This document shows, piece after piece, positions 7,657 through 17,155 of a stretch of DNA of 64,000 nt; the stretch's first letter is position 1, and every line of letters begins with the position of its first letter. The translations under genes were made by a program, and so were the position numbers. The notes below the pieces were generated by a model. The model was not told the origin of the DNA and ran no database searches. It saw nothing but the letters and a program-made list of their open reading frames with translations. This DNA comes from Arcicella gelida (lineage in GTDB: Bacteria > Bacteroidota > Bacteroidia > Cytophagales > Spirosomataceae). The stretch spans positions 186,001 through 250,000 of the forward strand of contig NZ_JAYGIL010000002.1 of assembly GCF_034931025.1 (NCBI RefSeq), given 5' to 3'.

Positions 7657-10365
7657 TTACTTCAAAACAGCAATTTTTAAACTTTGCTTTCCTTTATCAG
7701 TCTCCAACAGTAAGATATAAATACCATTATGAATATCCTTCACCGATATAATATCTTGATTTTCTACTTGTTTAATTACTGAGCCTTTATCACTCAATAA
7801 AGTTAGTTTAAAGGGTTTAACAGGAACTTTGACTTGCAAATTATCATAGGCAGGATTAGGATAAGCAATAAAACTCTTTTCTATCAATGCTTCATTTCCT
7901 AAAATTGTTATGACTTCTAATGATGCGGGTAATGAATAAATCTGGAAACACTCATTTTTAAGCAAACATCTGTATGAATTTGAATTCTGTGAAATATTGG
8001 TAGATTTTATACTCAAAGTATTAGTCTGCTGTCCACTGTAAAGAGTATCTTGGCTTGAAATCTGCTTCCAAGTCAAAGCAGAATCAGTACTTACTTCCCA
8101 TTGATAAGTTGATGTATTGGATGACCTAACAACAAACTGAACACCGCTCTTTTCCAACGTTGATTGGTTATTAGGTTGTTGTATAATTTGTATTTCAGGA
8201 CATTGTTTTACTGTTAGGATAATCGTATCTGAGGTAGCAGTGTTGCATTGGCTTGATATTTGGCAACGATAAGAATATCCATTTTGTGCTTTGTTAACTG
8301 AATTAATTGCCAAAGTATAAGTTCTTTGACCAGAATAAGTAGAATCAAAATTCGTAATACCCGTCCAGTTACTTCCTTTATCTTTACTTACTTCCCATTG
8401 ATAATTCGTAGCATTGTTTACATTAACTTCTAATGATGTTGACTGTGTTTCTAAAACTGGATTCGCCTTTGATTGTGGCTTAATCTTTAAAGGAATGGAT
8501 TCGTTACAATTGGTTGTTAAAGAAAAAACTCCAGCCTTAAAAGTACCAAACCAAATCTTTCCATCTTTTGACTCACTCATCGTTACAATACTATATGGTA
8601 AATTTGGTGTATTAGATTTATTGTAGGTCGTAATCTTATTTTGGTTGTTAGGTTCAAACTTTTGGATTTCACTTCCTGAACTAGATTCATCATTAAAACT
8701 CCAAAAATTCCCTTTAGAATCGATAATGAAGTTGTAGTAATTTTTTACTTTGAAGTCACTGGGAAATATTATTTTCTCAAAATCAACTCCGTTGTACTTA
8801 AAAATATTTGCAGTACTACCCAATTGATTGTATTCAAGAACCCAAAGGTTGAATGAGGGGTCAACATATATGCTATATATTCGTTTAGGTAGATTTGGCG
8901 CATTAATTTTTTTAAATGCGACTCCATCAAATACTCCCAGACCATTATCTGTAAGTACCCAAACCCCTCCTCCTGCTTTAGGTAAAATTGTTTTAATATT
9001 TTCGTTTATACTAAACCAATTCCAAACTTCATCTTTAAACCATGCGAGTGTTTTTAATTTACCATAAATGTATATACTTACCCAAATTTGTTTTTTGCTA
9101 TCCATTACGATTTGCTTAAAAGCATACCCTAAATTATACTCCTTCACTTGTAAACCACTATCCTGCTTACATTGCAATATTCGATTTTGAGAACCAAGCC
9201 AAAAATCATTCCCTTCACCTTGACAAAACTCACTCGCAGAGAATGGTAATACTAATGTTTCCTTTTTAGTTTCATTCATTCTAACAACTTTCTCTCCTCC
9301 ATAAGGACCAATCCAAATATTATTTAATGCATCAGTGCCAATGATTGGGATGAAATTTGAAGTCAAACTCATTTCTGGTTGTTCTAATGGAATAAGTGTT
9401 TTTCCATCATAATAAATATTTTTATACTCATAATTATAATCAGAAAAAGACGCTTCTGCAATCTGATAGTTAATTAATATATTTCCCTTTATATTTTGTT
9501 CAAGAGATATAATATATGTGTAAACTTTGGTATCTAATTCGAATAAAAATATAAGTCTATCATTATAGTATTCATACACTTTTCCATTGTTGCCGAGTAA
9601 GATTTTATCATCAGCCGTATTACCCAAAGTAATATCAAGACCACCTAAAAGTTTCCTTGTTTCATTAGTCTTAGGGTAGAATTTTATTATTTGATCACCA
9701 TTTTTGAAGACTATACCGCTATCTTTATCAACAATTAGCTTATTCTTATAAATATAAATAAATGGCAAAGAACTATTATTGTTATCGTAGCTTTTCCATG
9801 TCTTCCCATCAAATTGTAATAGTTTATAATCATCAATTAGCCAAATATTACCTGATTTATCCTGTGCAATAGGAATATTCGTAAACCTTTTTAATCCATT
9901 GTTTCCCAAATCATAGCTGGTATAAACTGAGTCCTTTCCAATTTTTACAAACTTTGTACCTCTGTCATAGCTAATCCATTTTTCATTATTGTTTGAATAA
10001 AAAAGTATTGGTTTTTCAGCAATTATCATTAAACCAATTTTGTTAGACTCTAACCATACTTTCCCATCAAAAACATAGGTTTTCCGTTCATCACTTGCCC
10101 ATATTCTATCCTTTACATCAAGTGCTAAAGATACGACATTGCTGTCAAGACCATTTGAATTATTAAAAGCTTCAATTATTTTGTAATTCTTATCGTAATG
10201 AATTACCCCACCTCTAGTTCCAACCCATGAAGTAGAATCTTTCATGTTCAAAGAACAAGTAGTATTTGAATAAGATGTGTAATGTTTCCATTCTTGTGCT
10301 TTTGAATCATTAGAAAAGCAAGACATGTAGATGCAAACAATAAGTGTTTGTAAAAATTTATTCAT
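7657..10365 (-). CDS. T9SS-exported beta-propeller protein with two Ig-like repeats
   Basis: 902 residues from the ATG at 10363-10365, chosen over an upstream in-frame ATG at 10395 because it starts the signal peptide (MNKFLQTLIVCIYMSCFSNDSKAQ). Residues ~30-610 contain many short strands of the form 'NIWxxD..LLxFDGKTWK' typical of two-component-regulator-propeller repeats, as in the sensor part of hybrid histidine kinases, but no kinase follows. Two Ig-like segments follow (each with YQWEVSxDxGxxW and a YxCxI strand), then a classic type A T9SS sorting domain (FIAYPNPAYDNLQVKVP to the C-terminal Lys). It should be secreted or attached to the surface; ligand unknown. Confidence 0.85.
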   Translation of the reverse strand: MNKFLQTLIVCIYMSCFSNDSKAQEWKHYTSYSNTTCSLNMKDSTSWVGTRGGVIHYDKNYKIIEAFNNSNGLDSNVVSLALDVKDRIWASDERKTYVFDGKVWLESNKIGLMIIAEKPILFYSNNNEKWISYDRGTKFVKIGKDSVYTSYDLGNNGLKRFTNIPIAQDKSGNIWLIDDYKLLQFDGKTWKSYDNNNSSLPFIYIYKNKLIVDKDSGIVFKNGDQIIKFYPKTNETRKLLGGLDITLGNTADDKILLGNNGKVYEYYNDRLIFLFELDTKVYTYIISLEQNIKGNILINYQIAEASFSDYNYEYKNIYYDGKTLIPLEQPEMSLTSNFIPIIGTDALNNIWIGPYGGEKVVRMNETKKETLVLPFSASEFCQGEGNDFWLGSQNRILQCKQDSGLQVKEYNLGYAFKQIVMDSKKQIWVSIYIYGKLKTLAWFKDEVWNWFSINENIKTILPKAGGGVWVLTDNGLGVFDGVAFKKINAPNLPKRIYSIYVDPSFNLWVLEYNQLGSTANIFKYNGVDFEKIIFPSDFKVKNYYNFIIDSKGNFWSFNDESSSGSEIQKFEPNNQNKITTYNKSNTPNLPYSIVTMSESKDGKIWFGTFKAGVFSLTTNCNESIPLKIKPQSKANPVLETQSTSLEVNVNNATNYQWEVSKDKGSNWTGITNFDSTYSGQRTYTLAINSVNKAQNGYSYRCQISSQCNTATSDTIILTVKQCPEIQIIQQPNNQSTLEKSGVQFVVRSSNTSTYQWEVSTDSALTWKQISSQDTLYSGQQTNTLSIKSTNISQNSNSYRCLLKNECFQIYSLPASLEVITILGNEALIEKSFIAYPNPAYDNLQVKVPVKPFKLTLLSDKGSVIKQVENQDIISVKDIHNGIYILLLETDKGKQSLKIAVLK

Positions 10366-10439
10366 CGATGTATGATAGATTAAGTTAATACACAAAAATA
10401 AGGTATAAACTTGAAGGAAAAACCTCTTGGCAAAACAAA

Positions 10440-10660
10440 AATAAAAATCACAGAACTACCCACCATTCCATCCAAAAGACAAGCAAATCCATCTAAAACA
10501 TCCACCAATCCATCTCCGAGATAGTAAAACCTATCTTTTTGATGGAACGAGCTATCTCGGAGATAGGTCAATCTATCTTTTTTGCGGTTTTTTGCGTGAA
10601 AAAGATAGGACATCCTATCTCTGAGATAGGTTAACCTATCTTTTTCACGCAATTTCCCGT
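10440..10660. repeat. Dense cluster of inverted 7-bp CCTATCT/AGATAGG repeats
   Basis: Non-coding stretch between the propeller gene and the DUF4394 gene. About nine copies of CCTATCT or its reverse complement AGATAGG (some with one change) lie in alternating orientation between 10518 and 10641. They form larger perfect inverted repeats: 18 bp (10592-10609 with 10635-10652), enclosing a 7-bp hairpin (10614-10620 with 10624-10630), and 12 bp (10513-10524 with 10552-10563). Upstream, 10440-10515 has ATCCATCT-like direct repeats. An apparent 100-residue frame here is a by-product of the repeats. The element could form a multi-arm cruciform or structured RNA. Confidence 0.8.
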
Positions 10661-10711
10661 ATAAAAGTGAAGAAAACCGCAAATTAGTTTAGACGATTCT
10701 GGACAAAACAA

Positions 10712-10743
10712 AAAACCCAAAAAGAAATTTCTTCTTGGGTTTT
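10712..10743 (-). terminator. Intrinsic terminator after DUF4394 gene
   Basis: Inverted repeat AAAACCCAA (10712-10720) with TTGGGTTTT (10735-10743), 26 bp past the minus-strand stop; the minus-strand transcript ends in a U run. Confidence 0.8.
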
Positions 10744-10768
10744 AACAAATAAGGAATTAAGTCAACTA

Positions 10769-12289
10769 TTAAAAGCCTGTGCCAATTGTAAAAGCACGTA
10801 CTGTATTTGGTAAATCTGCTAATTTCGTTGCAACGCCTGTTGTGATATTAATGCTATAAATTGCAGACTTATCCCCTACTTTCAAAGCAGCATAAGCCAT
10901 GCCTCCTCGGCTAGTTATATCAAAACCTCCAACAGTTTCAACATTAATGCCCAATGCACCCACTTCTACTAAAGTTCCATTGTTTGGTGGATCTTGCTTG
11001 TACAATTTATCAGTCATATTGTCGATATTGAACAATACTGTTGATGTTGCTCCTGCAAAGTTATTCGTGTATGCCGAAGATGTTACTGAAGGTACTCCCG
11101 GGTTTAAAGCACCATCTACTGCTGCAATTGCACCAGTTTCAGGATGTAAACGTAAATTCTGACCAGTATTACTGATACAACGAATTCTATCAACAGTTGG
11201 GTTAAAGTCAAAACCAAAAGAAATACCCGCTAAAGTAGTTGCAAATGGTGCAGACCCAACTACTGCCGCCGCACCCGACGAAGTATTCAATACATATAAT
11301 CTACTAGAACTTCCCAAAGCAAATAATTGACCTGTTGCAGGACGGAAATCTATGCCTAAAACCGTTTCACCTGTTTGTAAACCTGTAATTGCCTTGGCAA
11401 CTGGTGTGCCAATATTCAAGTAATTGAAGGTTAACAAATTATTACTTTCGTCAACTGCATAAGCAACTGGTGCGGTTGGAATCGCCAAACCATTGATATT
11501 ACCAGTTGGTAAATTTCCTAATTTTGTTAATTTCCCGGTTGTAATATCTACTTGGTGTAATTCCCATTTTCCTGAAACCATCACCGCTGTCAAGGCAACA
11601 TCTCCAGCAGGATTAATATCAAAACCTGCCGAAGCACTAATATCAATACCAAGATTTCCTACTTCTACCAAAGTACCATTATTGGGTGGGTCTTGTTTGT
11701 ATAATTTATCAGATTTGGCATCAATATCATACAAAACTGTAGTACTTGCACCCGCAAAATTATTAGTATAAGCTACCGATTCAATTACTGGACTTGCTCC
11801 GCCATTAATACTTCCGTCGGTCGCTGCTACCGCTCCCGTTTCTGGATGTAAACGTAAATTTTGCCCCGTGTTAGTTACTAATCTGATTCTATCAACCGTT
11901 GGATTAAAGTCTAATGCTACGGCAGAACCATTCACAATTGGGTTTAAAGCAGTTGTACCAATTACTCTAGCTGCTCCAGTTTCTTGATTGATTACATAAA
12001 TTCTGTTCATTGCACTTACTCCATACAATTCACCAGTGGCAGGTCTGAAATCAATGGATAATAAAGCATCGTTTGTCATCAAACCTGTGATGGTAGTGGT
12101 GCTAGTTGCCATTTCTGAATTCATGGCGTTGATTTTCATTAATTGCTTGCCATCTGCTAATACAAAGAAAGTTTGGTCTGGTTTAATAACGGTTGGCATA
12201 GTTGCTTCATCGTCTTTGCAAGAAGACAGACCAAAGCCAACAACAAAGGCGGAGGCTGTTAAAAACAGTTTAAGTTTATTTGTGTACAT
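10769..12289 (-). CDS. DUF4394 lipoprotein, two tandem domains
   Basis: 506 residues. A lipoprotein signal ends in LSSC (Cys24), followed by acidic residues. The mature part consists of two copies of a ~230-residue DUF4394 unit (about residues 40-275 and 278-506). Each copy has the same landmarks: LxIDFRPATGxLYG, DFNPTVDRIR.(I/V)(S/T)NTGQNLRLHPETG, and YKQDPPNNGTLVEVG. The strand pattern suggests a beta-propeller. Function is unknown in the family. The two copies are similar enough to indicate internal duplication; whether they make one closed propeller or two is not decidable here. Confidence 0.88.
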   Translation of the reverse strand: MYTNKLKLFLTASAFVVGFGLSSCKDDEATMPTVIKPDQTFFVLADGKQLMKINAMNSEMATSTTTITGLMTNDALLSIDFRPATGELYGVSAMNRIYVINQETGAARVIGTTALNPIVNGSAVALDFNPTVDRIRLVTNTGQNLRLHPETGAVAATDGSINGGASPVIESVAYTNNFAGASTTVLYDIDAKSDKLYKQDPPNNGTLVEVGNLGIDISASAGFDINPAGDVALTAVMVSGKWELHQVDITTGKLTKLGNLPTGNINGLAIPTAPVAYAVDESNNLLTFNYLNIGTPVAKAITGLQTGETVLGIDFRPATGQLFALGSSSRLYVLNTSSGAAAVVGSAPFATTLAGISFGFDFNPTVDRIRCISNTGQNLRLHPETGAIAAVDGALNPGVPSVTSSAYTNNFAGATSTVLFNIDNMTDKLYKQDPPNNGTLVEVGALGINVETVGGFDITSRGGMAYAALKVGDKSAIYSINITTGVATKLADLPNTVRAFTIGTGF

Positions 12290-12411
12290 ATTGCTAATAG
12301 TTTTATGTGGAAATTTTAGCAGATATACGTGAGGAATGTTTTTTTGGTTTTATTGAGATTCAAGAAAATTGGAATAAAGTATATTTTTATTGAATAATCA
12401 TCAAAAAACAA

Positions 12412-12438
12412 AACCCCGAAAGTAATCTTTTCGGGGTT
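12412..12438 (-). terminator. Intrinsic terminator downstream of alditol-oxidase-like gene
   Basis: Ten-bp stem AACCCCGAAA (12412-12421) with TTTCGGGGTT (12429-12438). On the minus strand it is followed by a T-rich tract. It lies ~130 bp past the stop at 12567, with a long palindrome in between. Confidence 0.75.
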
Positions 12439-12463
12439 GAATGGAAGCAAAACCACTTTATCA

Positions 12464-12556
12464 GATAAAGCTTTTGAAATGAATCATTTTTCTATTAGCA
12501 AGTGAATTAATTCACCTGCTAGTAGAAAAATCAGGAAAGTTTTAAACAGCTTTATC
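12464..12556. repeat. Long nested palindrome in a 3' region
   Basis: A 46-bp palindrome (21-bp arms 12486-12506 and 12511-12531, two mismatches that are both G-T compatible, TTAA centre) is flanked by a further 9-bp inverted pair GATAAAGCT (12464-12472) and AGCTTTATC (12548-12556). It lies between the oxidase stop and its terminator, so it would be transcribed. Confidence 0.7.
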
Positions 12557-12566
12557 CTAAAATAAC

Positions 12567-13916
12567 TTACGAGAAAATATTTTTCTTCAAGAATTCATTT
12601 TGGAATTTACCGTTTGGGTCATATTCTTTTATTAAAGTTTTGAAATCGTTCAGCTTTTCGATTCTGCCATGTAAAACTGATGCTTCCATTGTAAAGAGTT
12701 TTGCCCAATGCGGACGAGCATTAAATGGTGCTAATGCTGCTTCAAAAAGTGGGAGAATACCCATTACAGTTTCTACTTCTTGTTTCCAAGTAGTATGCAA
12801 TGCAATACAAGTTTTTTTATAACATGGACTCATCCATAAATCATCTGCTTGAATCGCACGGATTTCTGAAATAAAAATATGTGGACTTATCTTTTCATGC
12901 AGTTTTTCAATCGCCATCATAGCTTCGTAAGCATGTTCGATAGGAACAAAGTATTCTGATTGCAATTCTTTACCCGCACTTGGTGTAAAACCCATTTTAA
13001 AATGTGGCATCCTTTCGTACCAAACGCCCGGAACTCCTAATTGTTCGGTACAGTTTTCAGCTGATATTTCTTCAATAGGATGAAGATTTTGAGTAGCTAA
13101 TTTTGCTCCAAATAATTCCGCAGGAATTTCGGTAGTATCACCTTCCTCTACTTTACTTTTTACCCAAACTTCGTTGATATTTTTATTTTTCCAATCAGTA
13201 AATAAACTAACACTATAACCGCTCGACATGATGGTTTCAAAATTCTTTTCCAAGGCACTCATCGGTAAATTTCGATAAACCACTTGTTTCATTTTGAAAC
13301 TAGGCTGAACTGCCAAAGTAATTTTAGTCACCACTCCCAATGCTCCTAAACCAACTACTGCTCCATTGAATTTTTCTCCATCTTTTTCTTTAGATAAATT
13401 CACAAGCTCACCAGCTGCATTGACAAATTCAAAAGCAACAACAGCAGTTGATAAATTTCCATTTTTCACTCCTGAACCATGTGTCGCCGTGGCACAAGCA
13501 CCTACTACCGAAATATGAGGTAATGAGGCTAAATTATGAAGTGCGTAGCCATTTTCTTCTAAATAAGGAGCTAATTCTCCGTATTTAATCCCTCCTTCTA
13601 CCGTTACAGTATTGGCTTTTTTATCAAGCGAAACTACTTTATTAAAATCTCTGAGTGAAATTTGATTTACTTCACTATCAGCAATTGTATTGAATGAATG
13701 GCGAGAACCTAATGCTTTTAGGCTATCACATCTCTTTACAATTTCCTGTACTTCTTCAACCGTTTTTGGATAATAAACGTTTTCAGCACTGTATTCTAAA
13801 TTTTCTGCCCAGTTTTTCAAATTTGTTTTGGGTTTTGTTTGGCAAGCAACAAATCGTGAAAGTACGACGCCACTTACCAACATTGATGTTGTTTTTAAAA
13901 ATGTTCTTTTTTTCAT
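12567..13916 (-). CDS. FAD-linked alditol oxidase-like lipoprotein (ALO/VAO family)
   Basis: 449 residues. The N-terminal FAD-binding PCMH domain carries GSRHSFN at residues 70-76; His73 aligns with the histidine that binds FAD covalently in alditol oxidase and gulonolactone/arabinonolactone oxidases. GACATATHGSG and VVGLGALGVVTKI are further family landmarks, and the C-terminal ~200 residues fit the ALO domain (RPHWAKLF near the end). The N-terminus has a basic start with KKRTFLK and a lipobox-like FVAC, so the protein is probably exported and lipid-anchored, which is unusual for this mostly cytosolic group; Tat export of a folded FAD protein is plausible. Expected reaction: oxidation of a sugar alcohol or aldonolactone, producing hydrogen peroxide. 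Confidence 0.82.
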   Translation of the reverse strand: MKKRTFLKTTSMLVSGVVLSRFVACQTKPKTNLKNWAENLEYSAENVYYPKTVEEVQEIVKRCDSLKALGSRHSFNTIADSEVNQISLRDFNKVVSLDKKANTVTVEGGIKYGELAPYLEENGYALHNLASLPHISVVGACATATHGSGVKNGNLSTAVVAFEFVNAAGELVNLSKEKDGEKFNGAVVGLGALGVVTKITLAVQPSFKMKQVVYRNLPMSALEKNFETIMSSGYSVSLFTDWKNKNINEVWVKSKVEEGDTTEIPAELFGAKLATQNLHPIEEISAENCTEQLGVPGVWYERMPHFKMGFTPSAGKELQSEYFVPIEHAYEAMMAIEKLHEKISPHIFISEIRAIQADDLWMSPCYKKTCIALHTTWKQEVETVMGILPLFEAALAPFNARPHWAKLFTMEASVLHGRIEKLNDFKTLIKEYDPNGKFQNEFLKKNIFS

Positions 13917-14054
13917 AGTTATAAGTTTTGATTTGTTTTGGATATTGAGGCAATTTAAAACTTATTTATAATTCTTCTTCATAAATTTAAGAAGTAATCA
14001 AATCAACATTTTAACGATTTTCAAATCGCTGATTATTATTTTAAATGAGCTTGT

Positions 14055-14062
14055 TACCTTTG
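14055..14062 (+). promoter_or_regulatory. Candidate -7 element of yidD promoter
   Basis: TACCTTTG matches TANNTTTG. Its position just downstream of an in-frame ATG at 14045 means that ATG would not be in the transcript, which favours the ATG at 14078 as the true yidD start. Confidence 0.45.
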
Positions 14063-14077
14063 AGGAAACAAAAAACA

Positions 14078-14329
14078 ATGACCAATCTTCCCAGTAAAAT
14101 TCTTATCGTTTTAGTACGAGTATATCAAGGAATTATTTCGCCATATTTTCCGAATTCCTGTCGTTATACGCCTACTTGTTCGCAGTATATGATAGAAGCA
14201 ATTCAGATTTGGGGATTTTGGAAAGGCTTTCGTTTAGGAATGAAACGTTTTGCTTCTTGCCATCCTTGGGGCGGTAGCGGTTATGACCCTGTACCTCATA
14301 AATCTTGTTGCGAAAAAAAGGATATTTGA
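14078..14329 (+). CDS. yidD: Membrane protein insertion efficiency factor YidD
   Basis: 83 residues from ATG 14078 (an in-frame ATG at 14045 would add 11 residues, but a TACCTTTG promoter element lies between). All family hallmarks are present: VRVYQGIISP, CRYTPTCSQYMIEAI with its conserved cysteines, and RFASCHPWGGSGYDPVP. YidD assists the YidC/Oxa1 insertase in placing membrane proteins and sits on the inner membrane by an amphipathic helix. It is usually beside rnpA/yidC; here it is alone, 61 bp before an M14 peptidase, as is common in Bacteroidota. Confidence 0.95.
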   Translation: MTNLPSKILIVLVRVYQGIISPYFPNSCRYTPTCSQYMIEAIQIWGFWKGFRLGMKRFASCHPWGGSGYDPVPHKSCCEKKDI

Positions 14330-14390
14330 TTTTTTAGGAAGCTTTTTCTTTCTATTTTTGGTTTGAATCCATTCATCAAACCTTAAAATC

Positions 14391-16913
14391 ATGCTCAAAA
14401 ATCTATTACTTCACGCATTTTTGCTGTTAAGTATCTGTGCATCAGCACAAAGTAAGCTACAATCTCCCGAAGAGTTCCTTAATTTCAAAAAAGGCGAACG
14501 TTTCCTCAGACATCACCAAGTAGTGAGTTATTATGAATATGTGGCTCGTCAGAATCCAAATCAAGTAAAATTAATTCAATATGGTTCAACCAACGAAGGT
14601 CGCCCATTGATGATTGCTATCTTGGCTTCTCCTGAAAATTTTGCTCAATTAGAGGAAATCAGAACCAATAATTTAAAATCTATTGGTTTATTAGAAGGGA
14701 AACCGACCAAAAAACAGCCTGCAATTGCTTGGTTGAGTTACAATGTTCATGGAAATGAATCTTGCGGAACAAGTACTGCTCCTTTTACTTTGTATGAATT
14801 AATGAATGCTTCTAATGAGCGTTCAAAAGCTATTTTGGCAAATACTGTGGTGATATTAGACCCAAGTATTAACCCAGATGGATATGACCGTTATGTAAAC
14901 TTTTACAATCAAAAAGTGGGTGCGGTTTATAATCCAAATCCTGCGGCGATTGAACACAGCGAACCTTGGCCAGGTGGACGTTTCAATCATTATTTATTCG
15001 ATTTGAACCGTGACTGGGCTTGGCAAACACAAAAAGAATCTCAAGAAAGAATGACAATGTATCGTCAATGGATGCCACATCTTCATGCAGATTTTCATGA
15101 GCAAGGCGTAGAAAATCCATATTACTTTGCTCCTTCTGCAAAACCATATCATGAAGATATTACAGGCTGGCAAAGAGAATTCCAGAAAATTCTTGGCGAT
15201 TATAACAAACGTGATTTTGATAAAAATGGTTGGTTGTATTTCTCTAAAGAACGTTTTGATTTACTTTATCCATCTTATGGCGATACATATCCAACTTACA
15301 ACGGTGCATTCGGTATGACTTATGAGCAAGGCGGTGGCGGAAGAGGTGGTTTAGGCATCACAAAAAGAGATGGCGATACGCTTACACTAAAACAAAGAAT
15401 TGACCACCACTTTAGTACTTCCTTTGCTTGCCTTGAAGCTATTTCGGCAAATGCAGATAAAGCAGTAACAGAATTCATTAAATTCTTTGACAACGCACAG
15501 AAAAGTCCAGTTGGGCAATACAAATCGTTCGTCTTCAAAACAAAAGGCAATGAAAGTAGAACTCGTGAGTTTTTAAATTTTCTTGACCGTGAAAACTTCC
15601 AATATGGAATTGCTGGCAAAGGTTTAGTAGCCGCAGGTTATAGTTATCAAGATGATAAAAATGTAGGTTTTAGCATAGACCCAGACGATATTGTGATAAA
15701 CCTTTTCCAACCACGTTCTACTTTCTTAAAGATTTTGTTAGAACCAAAAACAATGGTAGAAGATTCTGTAACGTATGACATTACTTCATGGTCATTGCCT
15801 TATGCTTATGGTTTAAGTGCTTTTGCGGTAAAAGATAAAATCACGCCAGCACCAAAACCACAGTTTACACCAGCCACTGCTAAAGTTGAAAAACCTTATG
15901 CTTATTTGGTAAAATGGCAAGCTTTCAGCGAATTGAAATTATTAGCTTCTTTGTTGAAAAAAGGTATTAAAGTACGTTCAGCAGCTAAAGCTTTTGAAAT
16001 TGAAAATCAAACTTATAATGAAGGAACTTTAGTAATTACTCGTTCAGGAAATGAGCGTTTGGGAGATTCATTCGATAAAATTGTGCGTGCAGAAGCTGAA
16101 AGATTACAAGTAAATCTTTACGCTGTTTCTACTGGAATGTCAACAAAAGGTTCTGATTTTGGTTCAGACAATGTGGCTTATTTGGATGCTCCAAAAGTAG
16201 CAATTGTTTCAGGAGATGGCGTTTCTCCTACTTCTTTTGGCGGTACTTGGCACTTCTTCGATAAGCAAATTGAATATCCTGCTACCATCATTGGTGAGAA
16301 TACTTTAGGAACGGTTGATTTATCAAAATTTGATGTATTGATATTAGTAGATGGCAGATACAACAAAATTTTAGACGATAAAAACCTTAATAAAGTAAAA
16401 GACTGGGTTCGTGCTGGAGGTAAGTTAATTGCTATTCAAGGAGCTTTAAATGCGTTGGCTGGCAAAGATGGATTTGAATTAAAACACAAAGAAGAAGACA
16501 AGAAAAAAGATAAAGAAAAGGAAAACGAAGTACCTAAATTGAAAGTTTATGCGAATGCTGAGAGAGAGTCTGTTTCTGAAGAAACACCAGGAAGTATTTA
16601 CAAACTTTCGATGGATAATACGCATCCTTTAGCTTTTGGTTATGATAAATCGTATTACAGTTTAGTACTTGAAACGACAGACTTCCAATACCTAGCAGAT
16701 GGCTGGAATGTTGGCGTAACCAAAACCAAAGATTTGGTAGCGGGTTATGCTGGTGCAAAAGCACAGGATAAACTTAAAAATTCACTGATTTTTGGCACAC
16801 AAGATTTAGGTCGTGGGCAAATCGTTTACTTAGCAAATGACCCAATTTTCAGAGGTTTCTGGCAAAATGGTAAATTGTTATTTGGAAATGCTGTGTTTGT
16901 AGTAGGAAATTAA
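14391..16913 (+). CDS. Secreted M14-family zinc carboxypeptidase
   Basis: 840 residues with signal peptide MLKNLLLHAFLLLSICASAQ. Zinc ligands are visible: HGNE with His120 and Glu123, and HADFHEQG (232-239) for the third histidine. DLNRDW supplies the Asn-Arg substrate-carboxylate pair, and Glu312 in TYEQGG is the likely catalytic Glu. The M14 domain covers residues ~40-370; the rest (~480 residues) includes a class-I-amidotransferase-like fold segment (VRAGGKLIAIQGALNALAG) and a Lys/Glu-rich linker near residue 705, as in large Bacteroidota M14 proteins. It should trim peptides in the periplasm or at the surface. Followed by a strong terminator. Confidence 0.9.
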   Translation: MLKNLLLHAFLLLSICASAQSKLQSPEEFLNFKKGERFLRHHQVVSYYEYVARQNPNQVKLIQYGSTNEGRPLMIAILASPENFAQLEEIRTNNLKSIGLLEGKPTKKQPAIAWLSYNVHGNESCGTSTAPFTLYELMNASNERSKAILANTVVILDPSINPDGYDRYVNFYNQKVGAVYNPNPAAIEHSEPWPGGRFNHYLFDLNRDWAWQTQKESQERMTMYRQWMPHLHADFHEQGVENPYYFAPSAKPYHEDITGWQREFQKILGDYNKRDFDKNGWLYFSKERFDLLYPSYGDTYPTYNGAFGMTYEQGGGGRGGLGITKRDGDTLTLKQRIDHHFSTSFACLEAISANADKAVTEFIKFFDNAQKSPVGQYKSFVFKTKGNESRTREFLNFLDRENFQYGIAGKGLVAAGYSYQDDKNVGFSIDPDDIVINLFQPRSTFLKILLEPKTMVEDSVTYDITSWSLPYAYGLSAFAVKDKITPAPKPQFTPATAKVEKPYAYLVKWQAFSELKLLASLLKKGIKVRSAAKAFEIENQTYNEGTLVITRSGNERLGDSFDKIVRAEAERLQVNLYAVSTGMSTKGSDFGSDNVAYLDAPKVAIVSGDGVSPTSFGGTWHFFDKQIEYPATIIGENTLGTVDLSKFDVLILVDGRYNKILDDKNLNKVKDWVRAGGKLIAIQGALNALAGKDGFELKHKEEDKKKDKEKENEVPKLKVYANAERESVSEETPGSIYKLSMDNTHPLAFGYDKSYYSLVLETTDFQYLADGWNVGVTKTKDLVAGYAGAKAQDKLKNSLIFGTQDLGRGQIVYLANDPIFRGFWQNGKLLFGNAVFVVGN

Positions 16914-16923
16914 AAGCTATAAA

Positions 16924-16980
16924 ATCATAAACCAAAAGAGCCTTTATTCGTGATGAATAAAGGCTCTTTTGGTTTATGAT
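16924..16980 (+). terminator. Very long perfect intrinsic terminator
   Basis: Perfect 26-bp inverted repeat (16924-16949 with 16955-16980) and 5-base loop, 10 bp after the M14 stop. Stem is A/T-ended, so it could work on either strand. Confidence 0.85.
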
Positions 16981-17155
16981 AATTATAGCCATTTTTAAAA
17001 TGTTCATACAGCTAAGTTTAACGCTGCACAATAATTAAGTATAAATACTCAAAAATATCTCATTTTGTACTAATTTTGAATCAATTAAAGAAACAAAACT
17101 CATAAGACAATTTACTAAATCAAGCTTTCTTAGGCTGAAAATTAAGAACAAGCGA

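Noticed and set aside
10380..10682. 100-residue minus-strand reading frame with KDRLTYLRD-like peptide repeats
   Set aside because: The peptide repeats simply translate the CCTATCT/AGATAGG inverted repeats; no ribosome site, no known family, and it runs into the propeller gene's leader.
14045..14077. Eleven-residue N-terminal extension of YidD
   Set aside because: A TACCTTTG promoter element lies within it and the family start matches ATG 14078.
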